The position numbers and the translations under genes are program-made. Below are positions 1 to 10,622 of a stretch of DNA of 64,000 bases, in pieces; the first letter of the stretch is position 1; every line of letters begins with the position of its first letter. The stretch spans positions 62,001 through 126,000 of the forward strand of contig JAFISE010000057.1 in the NCBI GenBank assembly GCA_022560025.1. The letters run 5' to 3'. Source of the DNA: Stagonosporopsis chrysanthemi. Taxonomy: Eukaryota > Ascomycota > Dothideomycetes > Pleosporales > Didymellaceae. Below the pieces are notes generated by a model that was not told where the DNA came from, did not search any database, and saw nothing but the letters and a program-made list of their open reading frames with translations.

Positions 1-418
1 CCATTATATTGTGCTGGCCCAGCGCCATGCTTGTTGACTCCAGCCTTAGTGTGGTTATTCGGTGACGACTTTGCGCTCGACTGTTGTCCAATTTGCGGTT
101 TAGATGAGCCGTGAAACGCAAGCTGCAACAAGTTAGCAGAGATTCGCTCGAATAAGATATGCTTACAGCCTCATGGACTACACTGGGTAGCGGGGTGATA
201 CGGGAAGGTGATCAAGTTTGGCCACATTGTACGCAACTCACAAACAAAAGACATGGCAAATGCAGTGTGGTCATTCCAATTGTTGACATTCATAGATGCT
301 TCGTTATGTTTCCCCTGGCCGTGGTAATCTCTTCCCGATTCCCGACAATTCGATTCTGGTGACCTCGCCGGGTTCACTTCAGTCCAATATCGTAATTTAC
401 ATCGCTTCATTGAGAAGC
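1..418. other. Intergenic DNA, left edge
   Basis: Downstream flank of the DJ-1-like gene. Only short, overlapping, composition-driven reading frames on both strands; no gene supported. Confidence 0.6.
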
Positions 419-1467
419 TCAAACGTCGATCGCATCGACCGTAACGCCCTTAACCCACGTGTACTGCATAACGCGAGCCACCTCGAGGGCTGAGTCGTGG
501 GATGCCAAAGTGCCAACCAAGTAGAGGCTGGCATCGAGGCCTGCAGTGACACCGCCGGTGGTGATAATGCGCATGCCGCCCAGCGGCATGGACGCACGCC
601 TGGCAATTGACTCACGGCGGCGAGAGTCGCGCCAAGCGTTGCTGCCCTTGCGAGCAATGGACATCCTGCGCCCGTTCTGCGTAGTGGTGCCATCTGGAAT
701 GTCGCCCGAGCGATCCTTCCTGATGATGTATCTGTTTGTGTCAGTGAGTGTTGCTCAAACAACCGTCGCGATTACTTACGGGTTGTCATCGGGGTTCTCG
801 CCCAAGTCGAAGCGGGCGTTGTTGACGACGTAGCGCTCCTCCATCACGTCGGTGCGCATGGACATATCACGCTTCGCGGCGTCCTGGCAGATGGTCTCCA
901 GACGCACATAGTAGTCTGGGTGTGTTGTAGCCGCCAGACCCTCGAGCATGCCCTGCTGGGCGAGCAAGAGGGCACCGACGTCGATAGCGAGGACGGTTCG
1001 CTCTTTGGCGGGGTTCTTCTCCTGCAACTCAACGTACTTGGTAAGGAGGTTGAGGGGTTCGGTCTTGTTCTTGAGAACATCGAAGATGCCCTCGCCGCCG
1101 GGAACGATGATGACATCAAAGTCTCCAAGCTCGTCGTTGGCATCATCGTAGTCCATATCGGCCTTGATGGTGAGGCCCTGGACAGAGGTCATGGCAGCCT
1201 GAGGGCCAACAAACTGGCACTCGAAGGCCTTGCTGGCTGCAATTGGTGTAAGTGAGGGTCCAAAAAAGGGTCCAGCTGCAAAACCGGCATTGCGACCACG
1301 ATTGACAATCAGGTAGGAGGCTTACACTTGTCCTTGGGGTTCTCGAGCGAGCGGCTCAAGACTTCGAGTGGACCAGCCACATCAAGCGTGTTGTAGCCAG
1401 GGAAGAGGGTGAACAGCACCTTGACCTTCTCCTCGGGGCCATTGGTGCTGTCAGCGATTGCACTCAT
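419..1467 (-). CDS. DJ-1/PfpI-family protein without the nucleophilic cysteine
   Basis: Model: complement of 419..731, 780..1236 and 1326..1467, 303 residues, with two short GTAAG-type introns whose phases fit. The start is the ATG at 1467, because the N-terminal beta strand (KVKVLFTLFPGYNTLDVAGP) begins directly after it. Family features seen are the early DVAGPLEVL segment with the conserved Glu, the IIVPGG loop, and the nucleophile elbow. Family knowledge: DJ-1/PfpI proteins (glutamine-amidotransferase-like fold) carry Cys at the elbow and act as deglycases, hydratases or redox sensors. Here the elbow reads LAIDVGALLLA, with Asp where Cys is usual, so Cys-based chemistry is unlikely. It could be a non-catalytic or altered-function branch. 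The family call is firm; the function is unknown. Confidence 0.85.
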
Positions 1468-2565
1468 CCTGAATGATCTGCGGCGGGATTTGTATAACGA
1501 GAATTGGGGTGAATAGTGGAATGGTGAAAGATTGAGACTGTAAGATCGTGTGAGGAAGATGAATCAAAGGTGCACTGCGAGGGGCAGCGATCTATCTATG
1601 TATGGTCAGCTGAGGACCTCGTGCCCCTCGTGCCATCCAGTCGCGTCACCGTGAAGCTCCCCCAGGAAACGAGTGACTTCCCCGCACAGCAGGAGCCACC
1701 CAAAGCTCAGAGCGCTGGCAGTTCTGTGGGGCGGCGGGACACGGGCCAGGTGAAGGGCCGCCTTAGTGCCTTGATGCAACCGTTCGGCCCGTTCTGCCTG
1801 AGGCAACATCACCGAGCATGATCGACAATGGAATTATAGCAGTATGCTATGTGTTCATACGCAGAGTTGGCTGACGCGAAGGTAGAGCATGCAGCTTGAT
1901 GCTGTGAATCTACAGTTTAGCTCCTTTCCGCCACCGTTTCAAGCTGCAGGGCCTCCCTGTTGACGTCTAGTTGTACAAAGAAGCTCGTTTCTTGTGAGCG
2001 ATCGTTCTTGGGAACAACAGCCCCCTCTAGGTTGACAACAACATCCACAACGGAATCACCAAAGCATGTTTGAGCAGAGATATAGTGTTTACTGCGCTGA
2101 ATACATTAGGCTACTAAGGTCGGAACTTAACTCTGTTCTGCAGTGTGATGCGCAGGGAAGAGTTAGGTAGGGCTGCGTGTAGAGCTGATCAGCCATAAGG
2201 TCCTTCGTAGTCCCATTCCGGTTGCCCAACGCCAACGCCTAGTTGGAAGTTTCCTTGTGACACTTGTATGACCGCCTGGCCATGGCGCGATGTGGGCGAC
2301 GACTTTGGAATTGATAATCGCAGGGGCAACGGACTGACTGCGATTGGCTCCGCCCGTCCAATACAGCCTCCGCTTCAGGAGTGCAGCTAGCTTTTGGCTG
2401 CTTCATATGGAACCAATACCAAAGGCTCCTATACTCTCTGCGCCGATAGTCTTTGTAACTCTGGCGGATTTTACCAAGACAATCGAGTGATGATGGGATG
2501 ACACGGCCCGTGCTCTAGCGTGCATCTCCACTGAAGCTCCGAAGTTGACAGCAGACACCCGCAAC
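1468..2565. other. Intergenic region with divergent promoters
   Basis: About 1.1 kb between the divergent DJ-1-like and PIG-S genes; it should contain both promoters. No coding signal that survives comparison with neighbours. Confidence 0.6.
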
Positions 2566-4322
2566 ATGGCACCACCGAACGTGGCCGACGCGTCACCCGC
2601 GTCTGCACCTACTGGAGAGCCTTCCAGTACTATTGCGCAAACTACGGAAGCCCGGGCGGCACCTCCACCAGAGTCGACGGAGAGCATATGGCTTCGACGC
2701 GCCGCTATCATATCCTTTTGGGCCGTTGTTGTGTTGCTTGGGCTGCCAGTATGGTGGAAGACCACGGCCATCTACAGGGCGGAGCTTCCGCTGCAGGATA
2801 TGACGGACTGGGCTGAAGGGAAGGTTTGTGACCCTAAAGCTGCTCCCTATACAGAGCTCATGCTGACATTGACCAGATCTGCAAGCCAGTCTTCCCCCTA
2901 CGCATCGCCGTCGAGGCTCCAGTTCCTATGCAGGATGCTACGCAGCTCGTCCGACTCACACAGCATGCCATCGACGATCGCAATGAGTTCTCTGCGCACC
3001 ATCTTCGGCTTATGCCTGCCCATTCACCCTATACTGCAAATGTCACTCAGGAAGTCGTCGTTGACGGGACGAGCGTCAGAAGTGATGACAAAGATACCGC
3101 CTTGGTGATTCGCATGATCCAAGTGGAGACTGGAGATACACCTCGATCGCACCTCCAGCCATACTCGTCTATTCTGGACGTATACTACTCTGCAACCCAG
3201 CTTCCTGCGCAGTCTTCAACAAGCTCTCCGCTCGCCAGTTTCATTGCACAAGAGCTGCACACAGTCTTTGCCGAAGAGCGCGCACAATTGGCGTATCTGC
3301 TGGCAGCCCAGTCTGGAGTCCAAGCTGCAAGGACCGGTTCACTGTCTCCTGAGAAGCACGCCGAGCTTGATCGGCAGTCAACAAGGGTCTTGAAATATGC
3401 ACCGACCTACCACCTCACTTTCTCCTTATTCAGCCCTTCGTACGCACCGTCTGCCTGGGCCATCGAGGCCGCTCTTCAAAAATATCTACGACCCCTACTC
3501 GAATCGTTCTCTGGTATCAGCAACTTTACCGTTGATTCACAAGTCCAGCTGTATGCTACCTTTTCTCCGTCCATTCACCAACCCGAGTATGACGCAAATC
3601 TGAAGGCTTGGGTGCTTCGCAAGGAAGATCTCAGCGGCTTTGTCAACGCTGCTGAGTGGCCGCTGAGTCCGAGCATTGGTGAAGGACCTACCGTGAACTT
3701 CATTCTCTACGTGCCAGATGGTAACCAGTCTCCGTTGCTGATTAAGGAGAGCGCAGCAAACAGTTGGCTAGTCCCTCAGTGGGGCGGTGTCCACATCTTG
3801 AACCTTCCAAGTGGCTCAACTACGCCGAATGTCTTAACCGCTGAAGACCTTGCACCTGCCATGCACACATTTTCGGACCAGCTGACATCATTGTTTGGCT
3901 TAGCGCAAGCTCCCGTCTCACTGCCTCTCCGCATCTCGACATTGGAACGTGTGCGAGCCGCATCACTTATCTTCTCGGCCTCGTCCACCCTAGGTGCACT
4001 GGCTCAGGTGTATCAAAAGCTACCGTCAATCCCTGTACCTGATAACGTCGCCCAATCTGTTGATTCCGCACTTACTCACCTACAACGAGCTTGCGATTAT
4101 CTTCGAGAAGGTCGGTTTCAAAGCGCCCTGGAGCATGCTCGAGTGGCAGAAGTAGAGGCCGAAAAGGCCTTCTTCGAACGATCTATGGTTGGTCAGGTCT
4201 ACTTTCCTGATGAGCATAAGGTTGCTGTATACCTGCCATTGCTGGGTCCGGTTGCTGTGCCTCTGGTCATGGCTGCGCTGAAGGAACTCAAAGGCGCAGT
4301 CGCAACACTGAGAAGAAGGTGA
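2566..4322 (+). CDS. GPI17: GPI transamidase subunit PIG-S (Gpi17)
   Basis: Model: join(2566..2823, 2877..4322), 567 residues, with one 53-base intron. PIG-S is an ER-membrane subunit of the complex that replaces the C-terminal signal of proteins with a GPI anchor. Seen: a membrane segment near the N-terminus (residues ~45-65, FWAVVVLLGLPVWW) followed by the family-typical KTTAIYRAELP, a long lumenal domain, and a C-terminal hydrophobic segment (LPLLGPVAVPLVMAAL) with a basic tail (RRR). Length and topology match fungal PIG-S. An in-frame ATG at 2545 would add seven residues; I prefer 2566 because of its AACATGG context, but this is not decisive. Confidence 0.92.
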
Positions 4323-4888
4323 ACCTCACCACGCTTCCCGGTCTAGCGTTAAACCGATATCCGCCGGCACGAAGCTGACTTTGTTATTTGTTCAGCTTCG
4401 GTAAAAAACCGGGAAGAATTAGCTCCTGACGGATCGATGCAACCAGACCTCGGATGTAGCGGAGCCCACCTGCATCGCTATGACTCGACGATGTTTCGTC
4501 GCGCATTGCACAGTTGGCGATAGCTTGATAGCTCCAGCCCGTATTGGGCTCACGCTAAGCCCCGCTGCGGGGCATGGTGCTGAATGAGACCCCGCAAAAC
4601 CACCCAGCCACGTCAAAAATGTGGCAGCTCAAATGCCAATTATTGCGCAAGTTTGCGTTTCAATTTCTGGTCTTGTCGGCACGCTAGGTAAATTTAGTAG
4701 TATACGGTGTCACAGTGGCAGCCAAGTAGGCTTCGGGCTGCTCGAGTCGCTTGGCTCTGCTACAAGCCGTTCTGCCGCAATGTACGTTGTATAAGTACTT
4801 CAGCTGAACCTTCTCGACCAGCGGCCGCTGCACCGTAGTTGATAGACATCCAACTAACCTACGAATCCTATCTTCAATATTTTCCACT
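4323..4888. other. Intergenic region
   Basis: 3' flank of PIG-S and promoter of the serine hydrolase. No gene seen. Confidence 0.6.
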
Positions 4889-6265
4889 ATGCCACTCTCA
4901 GCCCAGGGTGTACAGGGCGTTAAGTCTCTCCTCGATGCAGTAACCAGCGAAGGCCCCGCAGGCTCACCTGGTCTCGCTTTCCACGCTGTGGACAGATCCG
5001 GGAAGACACTCGTAGAGCACCAGGCAGGAAACCTGAGCATCGACAGCAAGCAAGCCATCAACGAGGATACTGTCTTTTGGATCGCGTCCTGCACAAAGCT
5101 AGTCACCGTCGTTGCTTTGCTTCAGCTTGTCGAACAAGGCAAAATTGGTCTCGACGATGCCGAGGCTATCAAGAAATACGCCCCCGAGATCAGCAAAAAG
5201 CAAGTCTACGCCGACGGCGTCAATGGCGCCGACCAGCAGAACCAAGTCACGCTAAGAATGCTGCTTTCCCACACGGCCGGCTTTGGCTATGGATTCTTCG
5301 ATCCACGGTTGCAAGCTGCTGATGGAATTGAAGGCCGAGGGGGTGATGTAAATGATATCCTCAACGCACGCCTCGTCAACCAGCCCGGCTCAGCATGGGA
5401 ATATGGCGTAGGCCTCTATTATCCGCTAACAGCATGTCCATACTAACACCAATCAGGTCAATATCGATTGGGCCGGCATAATTCTCGAACGCATCACCGG
5501 TCAGCGGCTGGGAAACTACTTCGCCGAGCACATCTTCGCGCCTCTAGGCGTTGATATAAAAGGTGCTACCATGTTCCCTCCCTCGTCCGCACAGTCCAAC
5601 ATGATGGAGATCCACCAGCGCGACCCAGGCACAGGCGAGCTGCGCGTTCGCGACCACTTCTTCGGAAACCCCCTCAAGCAGGATAGTGCAGAGAAGCAGG
5701 ACAGCTACTTCCAGTCCGGTGGTGCGGGCATGTTTGCAAAGCCGAAGGAGTATGTCAAGATTCTTGCAGCGATCTTGAATGAGGGTACCAGCCCGACGAC
5801 GGGGAAGCAGATCTTGAAGCCTGGAACTGTTGAGCTGCTGTGGGAGAACCAGATTCCGAACCAGTACGTCCATCCCTTCCTCTTTTGCATTCGCTCTACA
5901 CCTCCACGCAAAACACAATAGTACTTAACTACCTGTTCTGACACCTCCACAGACCTGACTTTGCACGCGGCGGCCCACCACCCGCGAATCTGGAACTTGT
6001 GAACCCTAGCCCCGAGATGTACCCCCAGCCCGGCAACCCGCCGCAAGGCTGGACTTACGCGGGATTCCTGACCATCGAGGCTGGGCCATCGGGACGCGGA
6101 GCCAACACCATCTGGTGGATGGGGCTGGCCAACTGCTTCTGGTGGATTGACCGCGAAAAAGGCGTTGCTGGGTTCTTGGGCGGACAGGTCCTACCGAATG
6201 GAGATCCCAAGGTGATCACCGCGTGGTTCATGTGTGAGAAGACGATCTATGATAATCTGGAATGA
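4889..6265 (+). CDS. Beta-lactamase/transpeptidase-fold serine hydrolase
   Basis: Model: join(4889..5407, 5457..5863, 5953..6265), 412 residues, with two introns that keep phase. The family (class C beta-lactamase fold: esterases, LovD-type acyltransferases, D-aminoacylases) uses a SxxK serine and a tyrosine base. Seen: SCTK at residues 67-70, LLSHTAGF at ~126-133, and WEYGVNIDWAG with the likely catalytic Tyr at 172. The C-terminal part ends in the usual beta-sheet (FLGGQVLPNGD). There is no signal peptide, so it is probably cytosolic. Likely an esterase or acyltransferase on a small molecule. No pathway partner is evident; the convergent neighbour is an unrelated dehydrogenase. Confidence 0.88.
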
Positions 6266-6334
6266 GATGAGATGGAATGGAGTAGGTTGAGAGGAGGCAA
6301 GCTGGGTGTGTAGTATTGCAATTTCCAAGAACAT

Positions 6335-7297
6335 TCATTCCGCATTCCCGCTTCTGCTTTCGGTCTCTTTCAAATGCTTTCCCAGCTCACCAGCCACTCC
6401 TTCCGCATCGTTCAACCCCTCACCCTTTCCCCTCTCTACCAGATCAGCAAGACCCTGATACACCCCCGCAATCTCCCTAAACACTCTCGCACTATCCCCA
6501 AATCCACCCTGTACTGCAAACGTCTGCCCAATCTGATGCATCTCCTCAATCCATCTGTACGCCTTCCCCGTACACTCAGGTATACCCCTCTCGGCCCTCT
6601 CTCTAGCAACGGGATTATACTGATCGAGATAAAATCTTAAGTCCGGCAGTACATCGAGGGCGCTAGCAGTGGTGTAGGACTGGATAGCGAGGGCTGTGAA
6701 GCCCTTTGAGAGCGCGGCGAAGCAGGCTTTCAAGCCCGACGCACTGCCAATTCGCTCACCGAGGGGCCTCGAGTTAAGAGTCTCTGCGAGAAGGGCGCCG
6801 GCGATGGGAGCAGAGGCTAGGCTGTGTGGGCCCGAGAGAGGGATGCTGGGGCGGAACCAGGTGCCGTCATCTTTCGCACGAGGAGGGGCTCCAATGATGC
6901 CGCCGTCGACGAATTTGACGGCGGGTGCTTCGCCAGCGAAAAGCGAGAATAGTTCTGTCACGCCATCCGGGCTGCCAGCATTGAGATCGAGAAACCAGAG
7001 GGGTTCTTGCTGGACGCGCCGCACGTCTGGGTGCTTCAATGCGGTGATGATTCGATGCGCCGTAGCTGGTGCATCTTTCGGAGGCACAATGCTCAAAATG
7101 TAGTCTGCTTGCGTCACCAGCTCGATGTCGGAGGCTAATCGTTCAACTCCTGCGGCTCTGGCCCGCTCCTGCGTAGCGGCGCTCCGATCGGATACATTTG
7201 TTATCACGCGGAACTCGTGCGCGAGGAGGAGAGTTGCAATGCCGAGGCCCATCTGACCGATAGACAGGACGGCCACAGTCGCGCGAGGGGATGTCAT
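6335..7297 (-). CDS. NAD(P)-binding 6-phosphogluconate dehydrogenase-like protein
   Basis: Single exon, 320 residues. An N-terminal Rossmann domain is followed by an all-helical C-terminal domain of the type found in phosphogluconate dehydrogenase-like (DUF1932-type) proteins (segment SASGLKACFAALSKGFTALA, around residue 185). The nucleotide loop is SIGQMGLGIA, so Ser replaces the first Gly of GxGxxG. The SIVPP and LNAGSPDG segments correspond to NAD-site and substrate-loop positions of beta-hydroxyacid dehydrogenases. Substrate unknown: the family reduces or oxidises small hydroxyacids. It is convergent with the serine hydrolase; the two stop codons are about 70 bases apart. Confidence 0.82.
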   Translation of the reverse strand: MTSPRATVAVLSIGQMGLGIATLLLAHEFRVITNVSDRSAATQERARAAGVERLASDIELVTQADYILSIVPPKDAPATAHRIITALKHPDVRRVQQEPLWFLDLNAGSPDGVTELFSLFAGEAPAVKFVDGGIIGAPPRAKDDGTWFRPSIPLSGPHSLASAPIAGALLAETLNSRPLGERIGSASGLKACFAALSKGFTALAIQSYTTASALDVLPDLRFYLDQYNPVARERAERGIPECTGKAYRWIEEMHQIGQTFAVQGGFGDSARVFREIAGVYQGLADLVERGKGEGLNDAEGVAGELGKHLKETESRSGNAE

Positions 7298-7857
7298 GGC
7301 GGATACTGTCTATGAAGCTGGAAACTGTGTAAGCTTGACCGCGACATGTTGTAGTTTCAGGCTTGGCGAGGGGTATGGTGGGGTGTGCATGCTATCTTAC
7401 GTGCTTGCAGGTGGAGCGGTGGCTTTAACCAGAGGGGGTTAGTAAGGACAGGAAGGTGGGAAGATGGGTCTGACTCTTCCCCAACCACTGTCTCTTCAGG
7501 GCGACATCTCATCAATGCTACTAGAGTTTTATCTCGCTTTCTGTCTTGTGAGCTGAACGAAGTACTGCTAGGCTTTCAAGAACAACGTGGTGAAGGGTTT
7601 AACCCAATTGTGTAAGACGCTAATAAATTGATCTCAATTATACCCTGGATTATGGAAGCCACGACCTCAGCAGGTCAGTGCCACCTCGCGATTATTATTA
7701 GTGCAAAAATGCAAGTCTCGACTAACACCTGAAGAGACGAAATTGCCCTATCCAAACTCCGTTGTGCCGCCCGGACGAATACCTCATGCAGATCCCACCG
7801 ACCTCTCATAACGTTGCACCAGAACGCCGAGTGTTGGCCTTCGTAAACAGTGAGGCT
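7298..7857. other. Intergenic region
   Basis: Promoter side of the dehydrogenase and 3' flank of the MARVEL-type gene. No gene supported. Confidence 0.55.
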
Positions 7858-8428
7858 TTAAACCTGCGACCTGTGGAAGAAACGGCGACGACTGCACTCG
7901 TCAGCTGAAACACTTACACTGCAGAGCACGGCTTGAAACTCACCTTGCAGGCGCAGGCGCAGGCGCACCGTCCGTAACAACAGGCGTACGAGCCCTGCTC
8001 CACGCCAGGATCCCAACAAGGAAGCTCGCGAACCAGAACACAGCTGCCAGAAAACTGAATGCCTGCGCCGCATTCCACTGACCGCAGTAGTTGTTCGTCA
8101 CGTCGACGTCTCCCCACCTCCAGATGTCGCCACACTGAATCACATCATCGTAGTAGTCCTGCAGCAAACCGAACACAGCAAACCATGCAGCGCAGAAGAT
8201 GAGGTCGGTGCCGAAGTGGACGTAGGTTGCTTGCGGGAGAACCATCCAAAGCAGAGCTAGCCAGATCGAGATGGCAGAGATGATAGTGCTGTACACGAGT
8301 CGTGCGAAGGGGCCGAGCCTATACTTCTCGTACTGGTGGAGGAAGTACGCACTCAGGCCGAGGACAATGGCTGCGCAAAGGAATTGCGCGAAACGCAGGG
8401 CGATCGAGACGATGCGTGCGAGAGCCAT
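7858..8428 (-). CDS. MARVEL-type four-helix membrane protein
   Basis: Model: complement of 7858..7890+7891 and 7944..8428 (exon 1 8428..7944, exon 2 7891..7858), 172 residues. Four hydrophobic segments (around residues 8-28, 45-65, 72-95 and 120-145) with a Cys-containing loop (IQCGDIW, NNYCGQW) match the fungal MARVEL layout. A GTGAGT donor at 7943 and the GTGCAG acceptor give a tail RRRFFHRSQV. Such basic-aromatic tails are common in these proteins, so I prefer this to reading through to the TGA at 7940. Function unknown; MARVEL proteins act in membrane apposition and vesicle traffic. A second member lies at 41.7-42.4 kb. Confidence 0.75.
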
Positions 8429-10622
8429 GTCGAGTAAGTTGCTGTGTTATAGTACTGCCGCTGGAGTTATGCTTTCTTGCTGAAATAGAGTGGGAAGAGG
8501 TTGATCGAGTTGCGATAGAAATGTGTGCAAGTTGTTGCAGCTCTGACAAACGAAGGGTCCAGTTCGTTGTTGGAGCCTGGAGAAAGTCGCCTGCAATAGG
8601 TTTGCAAACGGCACGTTTATCTTTGGCAAACAGGTAAAGGAAGAACCCGTTTATAAGTCACAGCAACTGACGTGGTCTTGGCCAGAAGTATGGTAAAACA
8701 AGCACAAACGATTCCTGTTTGGCCGAGCAAGTATGTGATGGATGTAGACACATGATGTTGTACCCGACTCATTGGTGTTGCGGTCATATGCGTTTGTGCC
8801 ACAGCACTATTCTGGTGATACCATTGCATCGCTCTCACCACGTTCTCCACACCAAAAAACCGAGCCACTTTCTTGGGGGAAACAGCAGGAGGTAATTGAA
8901 GGGTTCGATCGAATAACGAAGGAGTCTTGCAGATGTGCGTCTAGTGCTCCGTAGTTTCAGCAGGTTGTCACCGAGCCTGTACGTGGTACTGTGCGAGGCA
9001 GCTCTGTCGAGCGTGACATTGTGATACGCCAATCCCATCCCGCCGTTGGCTCGCTTGGGCGGGGTAATGAACAGAAATGAGAGTTGTGTGGCGGTCGGGG
9101 AGAAGGATACCCAGCCTGTCCTTCTCCACGCAGACTTTAACATCTTTGTCGGAGTGATAGTACCGCCGACACACTCTTTACAGTTGGTTTTGTGTCCCCA
9201 AGGCATGTGGTGGAATCTAAAAAGAAGTCAATGACAGTAGCGTCTCTATTCTAGCTTACAGATCCACGGCCATTATAAGTATATGATCTTGCCAGCGTAT
9301 AAGTTACAGGCGATGGGAGGCGCTTTAAATTATCGTTGCAAATTCACTCAGCGCTACATCATCTACAACGGGTCTGTGATAATTTACCGACAACAGGGCT
9401 TTATGTATACACTCAATGTCCACCATGCCTGCCTCATTATGTTCAGCCATAACAGTCTTTTAGTCCGTCTGTCCAGCATCCACAACACTTAGATACCCTC
9501 CTCATTGCGCTCAGCATACAGTTGTCGTTTATATTCCTACCGATATCGAATAGTTCTATTTTCGCTGCGATATGTCGTTTGATATCGTGTGAATGTCTAC
9601 TTAATGCGCAGACAGCGAAGGAATACGCACAGGGCGAATATGTAGTTGGACAATGGACATTAGATGCACGGACAGGGCACATGGCGCGTAGATATCTTGA
9701 TCACTACCCGATCACGATAAGAAGATTGATCCTTGTTGTTGATCTAGCTAGACGAAGAAGGTTGAATGAAGGAGCACATGTGCAGGTGACGTTGGGTGAC
9801 GTCAGAGATTATCAGCAATAAAGTGCCAACGACCGATAATGCGAATGTGTGTCCCCGAAGCGCGACAGTCGATAACAGAAGCTCTACCGCCCTGCTTAGG
9901 CGGTCTGTGTTGGCGCGGTTTTGCGTGGCTTAAGGTACAGTCTTGCGCTTCAGCTGAGGCTGAATGAGCGCGCGGCCGCCTTCCGCTGCAATCACGACGC
10001 ACCTTACAGTAACGATTTGAGATACTATTGGACCTCAGCGGGCGCTAGCGTTCGTAATTTGCAGTTCACAGTGTTCGCAGTTCGCAGTTCGCAGTTCGCG
10101 GTTTGCGGTCCTCAACATCTGACTGTCTACTCCTGCCGAGAAAGTGCCTGCGCCCCGCATGTGGGCCAAAGCCATGATTTTGACTCGCTGCCTCTCTGCT
10201 GAAAGTCCCCCCTGTGTAAGTACGCCTGCTTGATGGAGCGCATGACGGTGGCTCTGCATCGTGGCGCACCCAGCCTCATATGTAGCTTCGAATGGATCAG
10301 CATCTCCCTGCTGCGACAAGAGCTTACACAATCAACGACACGTCATGCTATAAGGTGTCGTTGGTATCGATACGATGCCATATTCTTTGCTTTTATCTCT
10401 TGTCGGACTGCTTATTCCATATGGCGACACAGAGTGGTCGAGATGTTGCTTAGCGTGTAAATACATGCGTTCGAAAGTTCCGGTGTCTCAAAGATGCGAA
10501 GATATGGGGAGCTGCATGGTGGCGTTTCTATGTCCGGGTCTTGCTCCCACAACTAACTTTGGCATGGAGTTTGACCGCAGCCTACCCTCGAACAGAAACC
10601 CGCTACTTGGTCAAGGCGCACC
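8429..10622. other. Gene-poor region, 2.2 kb
   Basis: Many short overlapping frames on both strands but none with a recognisable domain, consistent splice sites or codon bias. It contains the TTCGCAG repeat at 10058-10108. Otherwise nothing identified. Confidence 0.55.
10058..10108. repeat. Short TTCGCAG tandem array
   Basis: About seven heptamer units. Three perfect TTCGCAG copies lie at 10074-10094, with degenerate copies on both sides (TTTGCAG, TTCACAG, TTCGCGG, TTTGCGG). It lies in noncoding DNA. Confidence 0.85.

Noticed and set aside
9522..9821. 99-codon plus-strand frame in the gene-poor region
   Set aside because: No domain, no splice support, no codon bias like its neighbours; left unannotated.
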